Assembly: GCA_030430575.1 (NCBI GenBank)
Contig: JAUIKF010000036.1
Location: 23,750-87,749, forward strand
Direction of reading: 5' to 3'
DNA length: 64,000 nucleotides
From: Bacteroidia bacterium
Lineage (GTDB): Bacteria; Bacteroidota; Bacteroidia; J057
Shown: one piece after another, positions 44,597-53,806 of the stretch
Position numbering within the stretch: position 1 is the stretch's first letter
How the letters are laid out: each line of letters begins with the position of its first letter
Program-made: the position numbers and the translations under genes
Notes under the pieces: model-generated
The model's input: only the letters and a program-made list of their open reading frames with translations
Told to the model about the DNA's origin: nothing
The model's database searches: none

Positions 44597-47317
44597 CTAC
44601 TCCTCCCGAATCACCCGGAAACCCGTATGGGCAGCTACCGCCTGAGGCTGCTCACCAGCAGCATCTGCGGCATCATACGCACTGTACCCATAGGTCTGTC
44701 CACTGGCATCCAGTTCTGCCACATTTCCCCCTAGGTCATAGACCTCTGCTTTGCCCACACGCGCCGCTTTGAATTCGCCCCCCTGCTGAATCAAGCTCAT
44801 AGTCGCTTCATTTAACTTCTCACGAAGGGCATCTACTTCATCCATTGTAGGATTGTAGCCCGCCCAATAAGCGAGGGTATTTTCCTTGGCAGCGAGTTTC
44901 TTTGCCTGTTTGTGCAAAGCCTTTGCTTCGGCGGCATTGGGCAAACGATACGTTTCCCCTGTCAATTTGCTGAGCCAAGTCGTATAGGCTGTGGCTTGGT
45001 TAAGGGAAATATTGGTCGCAGGATGATTCGCTTTTTCAGGCGAAAAGGCGTGCTTGGTGTTGAAGGCGGCGTACTGGGCGTTGGTGACTTCCAGACAGCC
45101 GATGGCTATGGAATCAGCTTTGAGCACTTGTACTTGAGGGATGATCTTCCCTTGTTCTGTTACGCCCATTAGCCCGTCCTTGCTTTCCAATTTTTGGCGT
45201 TTGAGGAGTTGTGCCAATGGACTTTCTGGGTCAAATGAAGGATTCTCAGGTTTATGGGTATCAAATAAATACGTATCGATCCACGCGAGTTCTTCCTTCA
45301 TCTTGCGGAGCTGATGGCTGATCTTACCCAGGCCATGAGGCTGGTTGGGAAACCACAAGAAACGAACAGGGGCTTTGCCCACTTGCTGCAAGGCACGGTA
45401 GTACTCCCAGCCTTGATCGCGTGGTACGGCGCGGTCTTCACTGCCGTGAAAGATGATCGTAGGTGTTTTCACTTTTTCCAATTCAAATAAAGGCGATTTG
45501 ATCACATAAGCCTCATTGTAGAATTTTCCCTCCACATCATCCCAGGGCGCGCCCCCAAAATAACTTTGGTCAAACTGCACCCCAAAGCCACAGGTCCCAT
45601 AGTCTGATGTCCAGTTGACGTCGCCTGCGCCTGCTGCTGCTACCTTGAACATGTCCGGATGGCGGACCGTGAGCATAGTCGCGAGGATGGCGCCGTTGGA
45701 CCAGCCCATCACGCCCATCTCGGTCGTATCGACCATGCCTTTATCATACAATACCTGGATGCCCTTGGTAATGTCCTCCAACTCCAGGTCATAATAATGC
45801 CCCTTGATCGACTCCACGAATTTCTGGCCGTGGTTAGAAGAACCGTGGTAGTTGGGTTTCAGGACAAAAGCGCCACGCTGTGCGAACAATTGCGGGTAGG
45901 TAGACCACCGTTCCGACCAACTGTCCCTATCTACCCCCGAAGGCCCTCCATGAATAGAAATGACCAATGGATAGCGTTTGCCCGATTCGTAGTTTTCAGG
46001 GTAATACAAGAGGCCATTTACCTCCTCTCCCAATGCGCCTTCCCAGCGCAGGACTTCCCCTTTCGCCAAGGGCTTCTTTTTGAGTTTGCCATTGACCTTG
46101 ACCACTTCTTTTTCACCTTCAACACTAATCGACCGCTTGTCTTGGGTGAGAGTGGCAGTAAAATAGCGGGGAAGATCTTGCATCGTCGAATGGTGAAACA
46201 ATACCTTTTGGCCATCTTGTGAAATCGCATCGATGGTGACGTGGTCATTTTTTTCACCTAAATCTACCACACTTTTATTCCATCCTTTTGGGGTTTTATG
46301 GTAAAAAGCGAGGGTGTTGGTGGGGCCGTTGGCTAGAGAAACGAGGGCGTGATTGCCAACCACATCATAACCGCCTCCAATGCCCCAGTCAGCGTCTAAA
46401 GGCACTTTGAGGAAGCCCTTTTTGGCTAGGTCAAAATAGTATAAAATCGAAATGCCTGCGCCTGTCCACTGCGGATCAGAAGAAACCGTCGCTTCAAAAT
46501 AGAAGCCTTGATTATCCGCAGTGAATTGAAAACTGCCTGGGGTTTGAAGGCCCTGCAAGATGCGCTCGTGCGTGCCGTTGGCGAGGTCATAGAGGTCGTA
46601 CTGATTGGCGGGTTGGGCATCGATGCCATAGTGAGGACTCATGGTGCGGCGGGTGACCATCCACCGTCCGTCGCGAGAGACAGCATAAGAAGAGATCGGG
46701 TATTTATTCTCGGTGAGTCTTTTGACTTCCTTGGTATTCAGGTCAAAGCGAAAGATGCGTGTAATTTTCCAGTCGTTGGTATCTTCGATGGCCTGGGTAT
46801 CATCCTTGATCTTCTTGCGCTGACGTTCCAGGAGCGTTTCGCCTTCATGCGCCACAAATACCAAGGCACTATCTCCCAAGCGTTGCAGGCCCGAAATAGA
46901 CATGTCAAATTCCTTTACCTCTTCGGCTTCGCCGCCATACATGCTCAGCGACCACAGCTTTTTGCCCTTATTCCTGCTACTCAAAAAATAAAGCGTTTTG
47001 CCATCCGCCGAGAAGACCGGCGAGCGATCCGAATCGTCGGCACGCGTGAGGGCCATAGAGACAGGCATGCCGTCTTTTTCAACATCCAACAAGGTTTGGT
47101 GAAGGTCTGAGACAGACTTGTCTTTCTCCTTGACAATGCGCGCCTTACTCCACACAATCCGTGATCCATCCGGACTAAAAACGGCTGAGCCTACCCGCTC
47201 CATGCGGGTATAGACGATGTCTTCAGGTGTCCAGCGGCTGGGGTCGTTGTTGGAATCTTGGGCAGGGAGAAAAGAAAAAGTGGCGATAAGGGCACAGAGG
47301 AGGAGTATTCGCTTCAT
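44597..47317 (-). CDS. S9-family peptidase fused to an FGE-sulfatase-like domain
   Basis: 906 residues from ATG 47317 (a start at 47413 overlaps the previous gene and lacks similarity). Signal peptide 1-20. A beta-propeller (about 25-420, with WD40/TolB-like SPDGSRI, SADGKTL and SRDGRWM repeats) precedes an alpha/beta hydrolase with S540 (MGWSNGAI), D628 (GSEDRAV) and H661 (NQPHGLG). That is a prolyl-oligopeptidase or acylaminoacyl-peptidase module. A C-terminal domain of about 190 residues matches formylglycine-generating-enzyme folds: EVTNAQYAAF, ETYRLPNAAEA, DLGGNVAE and HTGFRVIR. The cysteines of true FGE are not seen there, so it is probably a binding domain. Confidence 0.87.
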   Translation of the reverse strand: MKRILLLCALIATFSFLPAQDSNNDPSRWTPEDIVYTRMERVGSAVFSPDGSRIVWSKARIVKEKDKSVSDLHQTLLDVEKDGMPVSMALTRADDSDRSPVFSADGKTLYFLSSRNKGKKLWSLSMYGGEAEEVKEFDMSISGLQRLGDSALVFVAHEGETLLERQRKKIKDDTQAIEDTNDWKITRIFRFDLNTKEVKRLTENKYPISSYAVSRDGRWMVTRRTMSPHYGIDAQPANQYDLYDLANGTHERILQGLQTPGSFQFTADNQGFYFEATVSSDPQWTGAGISILYYFDLAKKGFLKVPLDADWGIGGGYDVVGNHALVSLANGPTNTLAFYHKTPKGWNKSVVDLGEKNDHVTIDAISQDGQKVLFHHSTMQDLPRYFTATLTQDKRSISVEGEKEVVKVNGKLKKKPLAKGEVLRWEGALGEEVNGLLYYPENYESGKRYPLVISIHGGPSGVDRDSWSERWSTYPQLFAQRGAFVLKPNYHGSSNHGQKFVESIKGHYYDLELEDITKGIQVLYDKGMVDTTEMGVMGWSNGAILATMLTVRHPDMFKVAAAGAGDVNWTSDYGTCGFGVQFDQSYFGGAPWDDVEGKFYNEAYVIKSPLFELEKVKTPTIIFHGSEDRAVPRDQGWEYYRALQQVGKAPVRFLWFPNQPHGLGKISHQLRKMKEELAWIDTYLFDTHKPENPSFDPESPLAQLLKRQKLESKDGLMGVTEQGKIIPQVQVLKADSIAIGCLEVTNAQYAAFNTKHAFSPEKANHPATNISLNQATAYTTWLSKLTGETYRLPNAAEAKALHKQAKKLAAKENTLAYWAGYNPTMDEVDALREKLNEATMSLIQQGGEFKAARVGKAEVYDLGGNVAELDASGQTYGYSAYDAADAAGEQPQAVAAHTGFRVIREE

Positions 47318-47351
47318 TTTTTTGGATTTTGAGGCGAATATAGGGAAAAAC

Positions 47352-48413
47352 TCAATCCAGCAATGGCACCTGCTCGATATTCGTCCCATCAGTGTCCATG
47401 ATCCAGAGTTCACTAGCCCGATAGAGGGTGTCTATAGCTAGCCCAGTCCCTTGAAAAACGGTATCGACACCTGCTGCGGTAGCCAAACGTTTACCATCAG
47501 GTGAAATACTTAGGAAAGCAAAGGACCTACTTGTACACCCTTCGATTATCGTCGTAATTTCTTTTGTGGCAATGTCGATTGAAAAAACACCATGCCAACT
47601 ACTCCAATATATAGTTTTGTTGTCAGGAGACCAACCAAGACCAGCTATTACCCCAACTTCTTCAAATTTGCCCAATAATAAATCTTGGAATGTGCTTGAC
47701 GCAAAATCCCAAACCCCAAACCCATATTCGACTCCATCATCATGCCATAGCACTATTTTAGCACCATCAGGCGAGATAATACCTGTACTAGGATGCCATA
47801 TTCCTACACCTTCAGGAAGGTCTATGCTATCCAATAATACGCCAGAGGAATTCATTATATGTATCTGAGAGTTTCGAGTTGAGCTTGCCATTCTTTGAAA
47901 AGCAATCCGTTCGCCATCAGGAAACCAAGTGGGGTAACGATCTTGAAGATTTGTGAGCTGTATCAAGCTATCCCCATCGTCCTTCATTTTCCAAATGTTA
48001 TGTCCCGATGAAAAAGTGAGCCATTCCTTAATACTCCATGAATGATTAAAGTATGGTCCCTCCAATAAAAGTACTTTCTCCCCTGTGCAAATATCAATTT
48101 TCCACATTGCTGAGGTTGATCCAGAAACATTTATCAAATCAACGTATCGAATTACCAATTCACTGGAATTGTTTGGGTTAAAACAAGGAGAAGCAAAATT
48201 ATAAGGGGCATCCCTTTCATAAAACCCAAAGATCGAGCGAGGGTGAGGCAAAGGGGTACATGTATCTGGAAGGTTTACAGGATCGAGTTCATATTCACAA
48301 GGAATGGGAGGCGGAATAATGGTTTCTGGGATTTCTTTGCAGCCTGAGGCAAGAAGTAAAACACTTCCTATCAAAAAAAATAGCCAGGTGAAAGGGGAGG
48401 TATATTGAGCCAT
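47352..48413 (-). CDS. TolB-like beta-propeller lipoprotein
   Basis: 353 residues from ATG 48413. The signal peptide ends in a lipobox LLLASGC. The mature protein has six-bladed propeller repeats (YPTWFPDGERIAFQR, ISPDGAKIVLWHDD, GWSPDNKTIYWS, ISPDGKRLATAAG). No catalytic residues are seen. Its ATG is one base past the stop of the S8 protease gene, so the two are translated together, and it may hold or tether the protease or its substrate. The role is unknown. Confidence 0.78.
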   Translation of the reverse strand: MAQYTSPFTWLFFLIGSVLLLASGCKEIPETIIPPPIPCEYELDPVNLPDTCTPLPHPRSIFGFYERDAPYNFASPCFNPNNSSELVIRYVDLINVSGSTSAMWKIDICTGEKVLLLEGPYFNHSWSIKEWLTFSSGHNIWKMKDDGDSLIQLTNLQDRYPTWFPDGERIAFQRMASSTRNSQIHIMNSSGVLLDSIDLPEGVGIWHPSTGIISPDGAKIVLWHDDGVEYGFGVWDFASSTFQDLLLGKFEEVGVIAGLGWSPDNKTIYWSSWHGVFSIDIATKEITTIIEGCTSRSFAFLSISPDGKRLATAAGVDTVFQGTGLAIDTLYRASELWIMDTDGTNIEQVPLLD

Positions 48414-48414
48414 G

Positions 48415-51400
48415 TTAGTTGAGTTTGATAAGTTTTTGAGAAAGAAAGAAGTCTTTGCCCGATAAGGAAAGGAAGTATAGACCAGCAGAAAAATAATCAA
48501 GGGGAATCACAACTTCATGAATTCCCTGAGGCAAGAGTTGATCTTTTTGCCATAAAACTTTTCCCCTAATATCTGTGAGCAGCAGAGAAGATTCTGAACG
48601 AGTTGGAAAATACAAATTGGCATATGCAGCTTGATAAGCAGGGTTGGGAAATACCTTTAGTTGGGGATGGCTTTTTGAGATTTCATTGTCCGATACTCCC
48701 ATTGTACCAGTGGGATTATAAATCCAAATGGAGATTGCCATTTGGGGATTCCCCGCAGTGTGTGGGGAATAATTAAGCGGCCACCAAAACTGGTTGGTGC
48801 CAGAGCTTACCACTTCATAGGCATATCCTGAAACATAGACATGGTTGGCCGTGAAGCTATCAATCACACATGCATCATGGGGAGCAATAGGGAGCGCGAG
48901 GTCCAAACCCCATCCATCAGATGAGCTATTACGTACCCACCTTCCTAGTATACTGTCATTGCCAGGCTGATAGGGGATGACAGCTTGATATTTGAATATG
49001 TTAACTATATGTACATCACTCGCCTTAGAATGCACATAATCGTCCAGCAACGTTACGGTTTGGTTCAAAGCCACTGAATCTATCAACACGGGAACCCCTG
49101 ATAAATGCAAAATATCATAATAAGGCTTCTCTAGCATGGTAAGGGCCTTGCCTGCATCCATCAGCCCCCAACCGCTATGTTGGTCATAATTGGGATTCCC
49201 TTTGTCGGTGGCTGTCCTCTCCAATATTTGCTCCACATCTTCATGAGATAAATTGCGTGGGTCATCGGTAGGCTGATTCATATAGCTCAGCATTAAACCA
49301 GCGACTCCAGATACATGTGCGGCGGCGGCAGAAGAACCCGAAAATGGAATATATCCTTGATTGCTAGGAGAGTTGTTTTGTAAAGTTCGAACTATATCCC
49401 ATGCACCTGGAGCCATAAAATCTAAGCCATTCCCAAAACTGGAGGTATAATTTTTTGAGCCATTTTGATTTTTAAATTTCCATTCTCCATCAATCCCACT
49501 CGCCCCAATATTGAGTACCCAGTTATCTGGATAACAGGCAGGGTATTCTTTAGGGTTTCCTTCATCTCCTTTATTCCCCCTTGAGGCGATAAGTACCACT
49601 TGATTCTTATAGGCATTGAAAATACTTTTTCTCAGAACAGGAAAACGCTCAAAGGGGTCCGTAGAAAAAGTGCCAAAACTAAAATTCATGATATGATGAG
49701 CAGGCCCATTCCCTTGCGCATTACTAGCCCCATCGTTGATCGCCTTTGCAATATCAGAAACAGGTGCTTCATTCGGTTCAAACACTTGCATAGAATACAG
49801 ACTCACCCCTTTCTGCGGAGCCGCAGGATCATTCATATCTCCCCCCGCAATGCCTGCGATGCCTTTCGTATTATTGCTTACTGCCCCGATAATCCCTGCC
49901 ACCGCCGTGCCATGCCCAGTGCTGTCGTTATTGGGAGAATCTTTGGTTAAGGTACCTGTAAAATAACTTTTTCCGCCTTTTATGACAGAGGTACTCATCG
50001 ATACCCCGTCCCCCCCAAAGTCCTCGTGCTTCCAGTCGATGCCTGAGTCGTAGACGCCCACTCGGACAAATTCTTTTCCGCGCTCGATGTCCCAGGCAGG
50101 TTCGATGTTTATGTCTGCATTTAGATTAGGTGAAATAGGGTGAAGTGAGGCTTGCTCTCCCGCATAGAGGGAGTCATTGGCGGTGCCGCTGGGCGTGGCG
50201 AGGTAGTTGGGATGGGCGAACCAGATGGCTGGGTGGAGGGTCTCTAGGCTGTCAGCCGCTTCAAACTCATCGGTGAGGGATTCCCCTTGGCTTTCGGGGA
50301 GGACCAGGATCAGGTCTGTCCAGAAATCCAGGGTGCGTATGGTGTCGCCCAGACGGGTGATGGACAGGGTATCTGCTGAGGTGAGGCTGGGGTAAATTTT
50401 GATGACCACGGCATCTTCGATGGCTGTGCCTAGGCCCAGTTTATCGCCCATGTCTGTCAGGACATTTGGGATCACAAAGTCAGCGGCTTTGCCATACGGC
50501 AGATCTGGGTTGTCGATTCGGGTCTTGAGCAAGGAAGAAGGCGCAAATCCGATAAGGACCTCGTTTTTGAGGTGAGATGGGTCATTGGAGGCATTGAGGA
50601 CCGTGTGGCGAGATCGGAAATAGGTGCTATACTTCAGCGCCAAATAGGTATACCCATTGCCCGCAAACGACCGCCCCGTCACATAGACATTGCCGAGCAA
50701 GTCTACAGCGATGCCGCCTCCTTCACTGGGTTCTTCTAGGAGTTTTTCCCATAGCTTTTCGCCTGTCTGGTCATAACACACGGTGTACACCTGTTCCGTC
50801 GCACCAGCGGCCTTGCTCCCTGTGACATAAATCTGTTCATCCAAGGTGATCTGTAAGTCTGTGGCTTGGGCATTTCCATTGGTACTATCACTTAACTCCA
50901 AATTCACCCATTGTTCTTGGCCTGAGCTATTGTATTTGAGGGTAACAAATTGCTGCCCGCCTGCATCTGAGGCATAACCTGTGACAAAGACATTGCCCGA
51001 AGGGTCTACCCCGATGGCATTGGGTTCGTCGTCGAGATTTTCGAAGTCAAAAAGTGCATCCCATTCGAGCTGGAGACTATCGTTGAGCTTGGCGGTGTAG
51101 ATGTCATAGTGCTGTCCATTGGCGATGCTACCTGTGAGGTAAAAATTGCCGTGGTTGTCTTGGGCAATGGCAGCAGGCTTTTCCAAGGCGATGCCTGGCA
51201 GGGTTTCTCGCTCCACAAGCAATTGGTCCCCATTGCTGGCGGCGTATTGTAGGAAGGCATATTCATTGACCAGGGTACTATCGGCACTAATGCCCACGAC
51301 GATGACTTCCCCTGTGGGGGCTATTTCAAGGCCAGCGGCACGGTCGTCCTTGCCTGCATAGTCGTACCTTTTTTCCCACACCTGATTTCCCGAATAATCA

Positions 51401-51942
51401 TAACATACGGTCGCATAGTCCATATCCAAGCCTATCCCAGCACTCATGCCCGTCACAAAAACCTGATTGCTTCCGTCGGTCTGGATAGCCGTCGGCACAT
51501 CCAAATCACCTCCCGCCCCATCGTACCTGCTGGCCCACTGGAGGGTGCCATTCACATCATACATGAGGGTCACATAATCGAAATTATCTGCATCAAAACT
51601 GGCCCCTGTCACAAACACATTGCCATTCACATCTACTGCCACTGCCGCCCCATAGTCCCGATCTTGATCAAAGTCATAGGTCTGTGACCACAGCAAATTC
51701 CCATCAGCATCGTATTTACTGGTCAACACATCTGGCCCTTGACCTGTCACGACCGTATTTCCAACTAAATATAGGTTGCCTGCTATGTCCAAGGTAGAGG
51801 CTGTCCAGTCGATACTATCAGGCAAGCCATGATTCACTTCCCAGTCCCAATTGACGTAGGTTTGGGCATGTATGGATGGAATCATGGAAATAACACAAAT
51901 TAGGCATATCAATAAATGGGCAAGGGAAAATATATGTTTCAT
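48415..51942 (-). CDS. Large S8 subtilisin-like protease with SBBP propeller and T9SS tail
   Basis: 1175 residues. Signal peptide 1-26. Residues 30-440 form a seven-bladed-type propeller of SBBP repeats (DIAGNLYLVGNT, DVNGNVFVTGAS and so on). A fervidolysin-like N-terminal segment (about 575-590, FAHPNYLATPSG) precedes the subtilase domain with D632 (VGVYDSGIDW), H677 (DSTGHGTAVAG) and S871 (PFSGSSAAAAHVSG). The last 80 residues (KVFPNPAYQAAYA to LISLSGKDF) are a T9SS type A sorting domain. It should be exported across the outer membrane and act on extracellular proteins. Confidence 0.9.
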   Translation of the reverse strand: MKHIFSLAHLLICLICVISMIPSIHAQTYVNWDWEVNHGLPDSIDWTASTLDIAGNLYLVGNTVVTGQGPDVLTSKYDADGNLLWSQTYDFDQDRDYGAAVAVDVNGNVFVTGASFDADNFDYVTLMYDVNGTLQWASRYDGAGGDLDVPTAIQTDGSNQVFVTGMSAGIGLDMDYATVCYDYSGNQVWEKRYDYAGKDDRAAGLEIAPTGEVIVVGISADSTLVNEYAFLQYAASNGDQLLVERETLPGIALEKPAAIAQDNHGNFYLTGSIANGQHYDIYTAKLNDSLQLEWDALFDFENLDDEPNAIGVDPSGNVFVTGYASDAGGQQFVTLKYNSSGQEQWVNLELSDSTNGNAQATDLQITLDEQIYVTGSKAAGATEQVYTVCYDQTGEKLWEKLLEEPSEGGGIAVDLLGNVYVTGRSFAGNGYTYLALKYSTYFRSRHTVLNASNDPSHLKNEVLIGFAPSSLLKTRIDNPDLPYGKAADFVIPNVLTDMGDKLGLGTAIEDAVVIKIYPSLTSADTLSITRLGDTIRTLDFWTDLILVLPESQGESLTDEFEAADSLETLHPAIWFAHPNYLATPSGTANDSLYAGEQASLHPISPNLNADINIEPAWDIERGKEFVRVGVYDSGIDWKHEDFGGDGVSMSTSVIKGGKSYFTGTLTKDSPNNDSTGHGTAVAGIIGAVSNNTKGIAGIAGGDMNDPAAPQKGVSLYSMQVFEPNEAPVSDIAKAINDGASNAQGNGPAHHIMNFSFGTFSTDPFERFPVLRKSIFNAYKNQVVLIASRGNKGDEGNPKEYPACYPDNWVLNIGASGIDGEWKFKNQNGSKNYTSSFGNGLDFMAPGAWDIVRTLQNNSPSNQGYIPFSGSSAAAAHVSGVAGLMLSYMNQPTDDPRNLSHEDVEQILERTATDKGNPNYDQHSGWGLMDAGKALTMLEKPYYDILHLSGVPVLIDSVALNQTVTLLDDYVHSKASDVHIVNIFKYQAVIPYQPGNDSILGRWVRNSSSDGWGLDLALPIAPHDACVIDSFTANHVYVSGYAYEVVSSGTNQFWWPLNYSPHTAGNPQMAISIWIYNPTGTMGVSDNEISKSHPQLKVFPNPAYQAAYANLYFPTRSESSLLLTDIRGKVLWQKDQLLPQGIHEVVIPLDYFSAGLYFLSLSGKDFFLSQKLIKLN

Positions 51943-52088
51943 TTGAATTAATATTAGATTATAAAAACAAATGATAGGGGAGAGCTAAGGTAATGATAAA
52001 TTTTAAAAATACAAATATTTTGTTTTGGGTTAACTTTCGTTAGCCTAATACTTATCAGAAAAAGGTGGGGTAAAGAATATTTTCCCTC

Positions 52089-52457
52089 TCAGTATTCAAC
52101 AATCAGAAAACTGGCATCTACCCGCAGTACTTCAGACAATTTTCGGATCATTCTGAGGTTGAGTTTGCGCTTCCCCTCAAGTATTTCAGTAACACGACTT
52201 CTATGGCCATTAAAGGCAAGACGGGCAAGGTCAGCACGGCTATATCCCATCTGCTCCATCCGAAACTTGATCATTTCTACAGGATTGGTTTCAGAAATAG
52301 GATAACGCTTCTTTTCATACTCAGAAACGAGAAAAGATAGAATGTCTAATTCATGGTATTCAGCAGTTCCTTCTTCAGCATTCCAAATTTCTTCAATGCG
52401 TTTGAGGGCATTTTCATTGTCAGCGTCTGTGAGTATAGGTGAAATTACAATTTCCAT
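52089..52457 (-). CDS. HigA-like HTH antitoxin, apparently orphan
   Basis: 122 residues. The N-terminal half (about 1-55) is acidic and the C-terminal half (about 60-120) is a helix-turn-helix: MGYSRADLARLAFNGHRSRVTEILEGKRK, with conserved features of HigA-type antitoxins of the Xre class. HigA usually follows a higB toxin, but no higB-like ORF is seen within 43 bases upstream or in the 146-base downstream gap. It may be a solitary regulator or the relic of a toxin-antitoxin pair. Confidence 0.82.
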   Translation of the reverse strand: MEIVISPILTDADNENALKRIEEIWNAEEGTAEYHELDILSFLVSEYEKKRYPISETNPVEMIKFRMEQMGYSRADLARLAFNGHRSRVTEILEGKRKLNLRMIRKLSEVLRVDASFLIVEY

Positions 52458-52499
52458 TCGTATTTCAGCTCTTTTGTTACCAATATGGTTACAAAAGTA

Positions 52500-53633
52500 C
52501 TAAAATCTCACATTTATATCCAGCCTAACACGCTCTCCCGTATTGTGAAAGGCCCCAGGCTTGACCCTGGAGTGAATGTGATAATAGCGTATGACCATAT
52601 CCACCTGTTCCATCATTCGGTAGGCGAATCTCCATTCCATTCCGTTGAAATTCGTCAGCTTGCCAAATGAAGAATTTTTGTATGACCAACGCCCCCAATC
52701 GTTTTGGGATAAGAAGGGAACCACAGACATGTGCCCTACCCGAGCATAGATCGCCTGCAGCACCCAGTCCTTTGGTTTACTCAATTTCCCATATTTAATG
52801 GTTGTCACGGCAGCCAGTTTTTCTTTTTGGCCCACTGGAACCCCAGGATCATTCACATAATTTTCAACATTATAATGGAGGTCGATCCCAACAGCAATGG
52901 GCTTTTTTGTCTGGTGGGTAAAACGAGCTGAGAATGTGCCAATTTTGTAATCCCTCACCGCAGTAGCTTCTGTGACCGCCGGATGGTCGGGCATATTGCT
53001 AAATAAAAGGAAACCCGCATTTGCTTCCACTTTTGCCCGTGAAAAAGGCTGAAATTCTACTTGGTTTTGAAGCACGTAGATGTAGCCTGCTTCTTTGATA
53101 TCCTTGCCTTTAAACCTCATGGAAAAAATACTAGCGCCAGTGGTCATTTTTACTTTTTCTCCATGTGTTTTCGCTACGGCGATGCCTTCAGGGAGGATAT
53201 GCCCTCCCCATAAGATGCCATTTTTGGCGTAGAAGGGGTATTTGAATTTCCCTACTTTAATAGAGAACCCTTTATGATGATAAGTCAAATTCGCTTTCCC
53301 AATCCCAATGGGTAAGCTATTGAAGGTCCCAAGGTTGTCCCCAATCGTGATATATGGGCCTGTAAGGCCATCTGGTAGGCCGGTGCGAACCTCAGCCTCT
53401 ACAGTAAAATGGTCATTGATTTTTTGGGTCACTTTCAGTTGGAGCCTGAGGCGGTTTCGGAAACGGTTATCTCTAAAGTTGCCTTGAGGCGTCTGTGAGT
53501 TCCAGTCATACTCAAAGCGGTTGCTGAAGTAGCCTTCAAACGCTAGGGCTTGTTTCGCAGTATGTGTCGTGTCTTGGCTCCAAGCGATCAGTGGGAGGAA
53601 AATGCCAAGCAAAATGAAATAGGAGGTTTTCAT
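52500..53633 (-). CDS. Outer-membrane porin-like beta-barrel protein
   Basis: 377 residues. The signal peptide ends LIAWSQ. The mature part has alternating strands (FEGYFSNRFEYDWN, RFRNRLRLQLKV, HFTVEAEVRTG, GFSIKVGKFKYPF) and a C-terminal aromatic residue (LDINVRF). The GKFKYPFYAKNG segment resembles the constriction-loop region of phosphate-selective porins, so it may be a substrate-specific channel; the solute is unknown. It lies upstream of the HigA-like gene by 42 bases. Confidence 0.72.
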   Translation of the reverse strand: MKTSYFILLGIFLPLIAWSQDTTHTAKQALAFEGYFSNRFEYDWNSQTPQGNFRDNRFRNRLRLQLKVTQKINDHFTVEAEVRTGLPDGLTGPYITIGDNLGTFNSLPIGIGKANLTYHHKGFSIKVGKFKYPFYAKNGILWGGHILPEGIAVAKTHGEKVKMTTGASIFSMRFKGKDIKEAGYIYVLQNQVEFQPFSRAKVEANAGFLLFSNMPDHPAVTEATAVRDYKIGTFSARFTHQTKKPIAVGIDLHYNVENYVNDPGVPVGQKEKLAAVTTIKYGKLSKPKDWVLQAIYARVGHMSVVPFLSQNDWGRWSYKNSSFGKLTNFNGMEWRFAYRMMEQVDMVIRYYHIHSRVKPGAFHNTGERVRLDINVRF

Positions 53634-53731
53634 GGTTAATTTTGATGTTCATATATATGTCGTAACACGCACGTATATGTCGCGCCAAAATGAAAGGTTC
53701 TCAGGAATTTTATGTTTTTTCTCAAAGCAGA

Positions 53732-53766
53732 AACACCTCGCAGGTTTCGAAAACCTACGAGGTGTT
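53732..53766. terminator. Hairpin after the second S8 protease gene
   Basis: AACACCTCGCAGGTTT, loop CGA, AAACCTACGAGGTGTT: a 16-bp stem with one mismatch. It lies 41 bases past the protease stop on the minus strand. The base run after it is not a pure T tract, so it may be a repeat rather than a strict terminator. Confidence 0.55.
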
Positions 53767-53806
53767 ATTAACTTTTTATCTCCTCAATAGAGCGAATCAA
53801 TAATTC

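Noticed and set aside
45659..46222. Antisense frame of 187 codons opposite the S9 catalytic domain
   Set aside because: It mirrors the GWSNG-containing hydrolase region; no independent support.
46508..47110. Antisense frame of 200 codons opposite the S9 peptidase propeller
   Set aside because: No family match and wholly inside a well-supported gene.
52458..52499. A hidden higB toxin next to the HigA-like gene
   Set aside because: The gap is only 42 bases, too small for a toxin gene, and the downstream gap shows no suitable frame.
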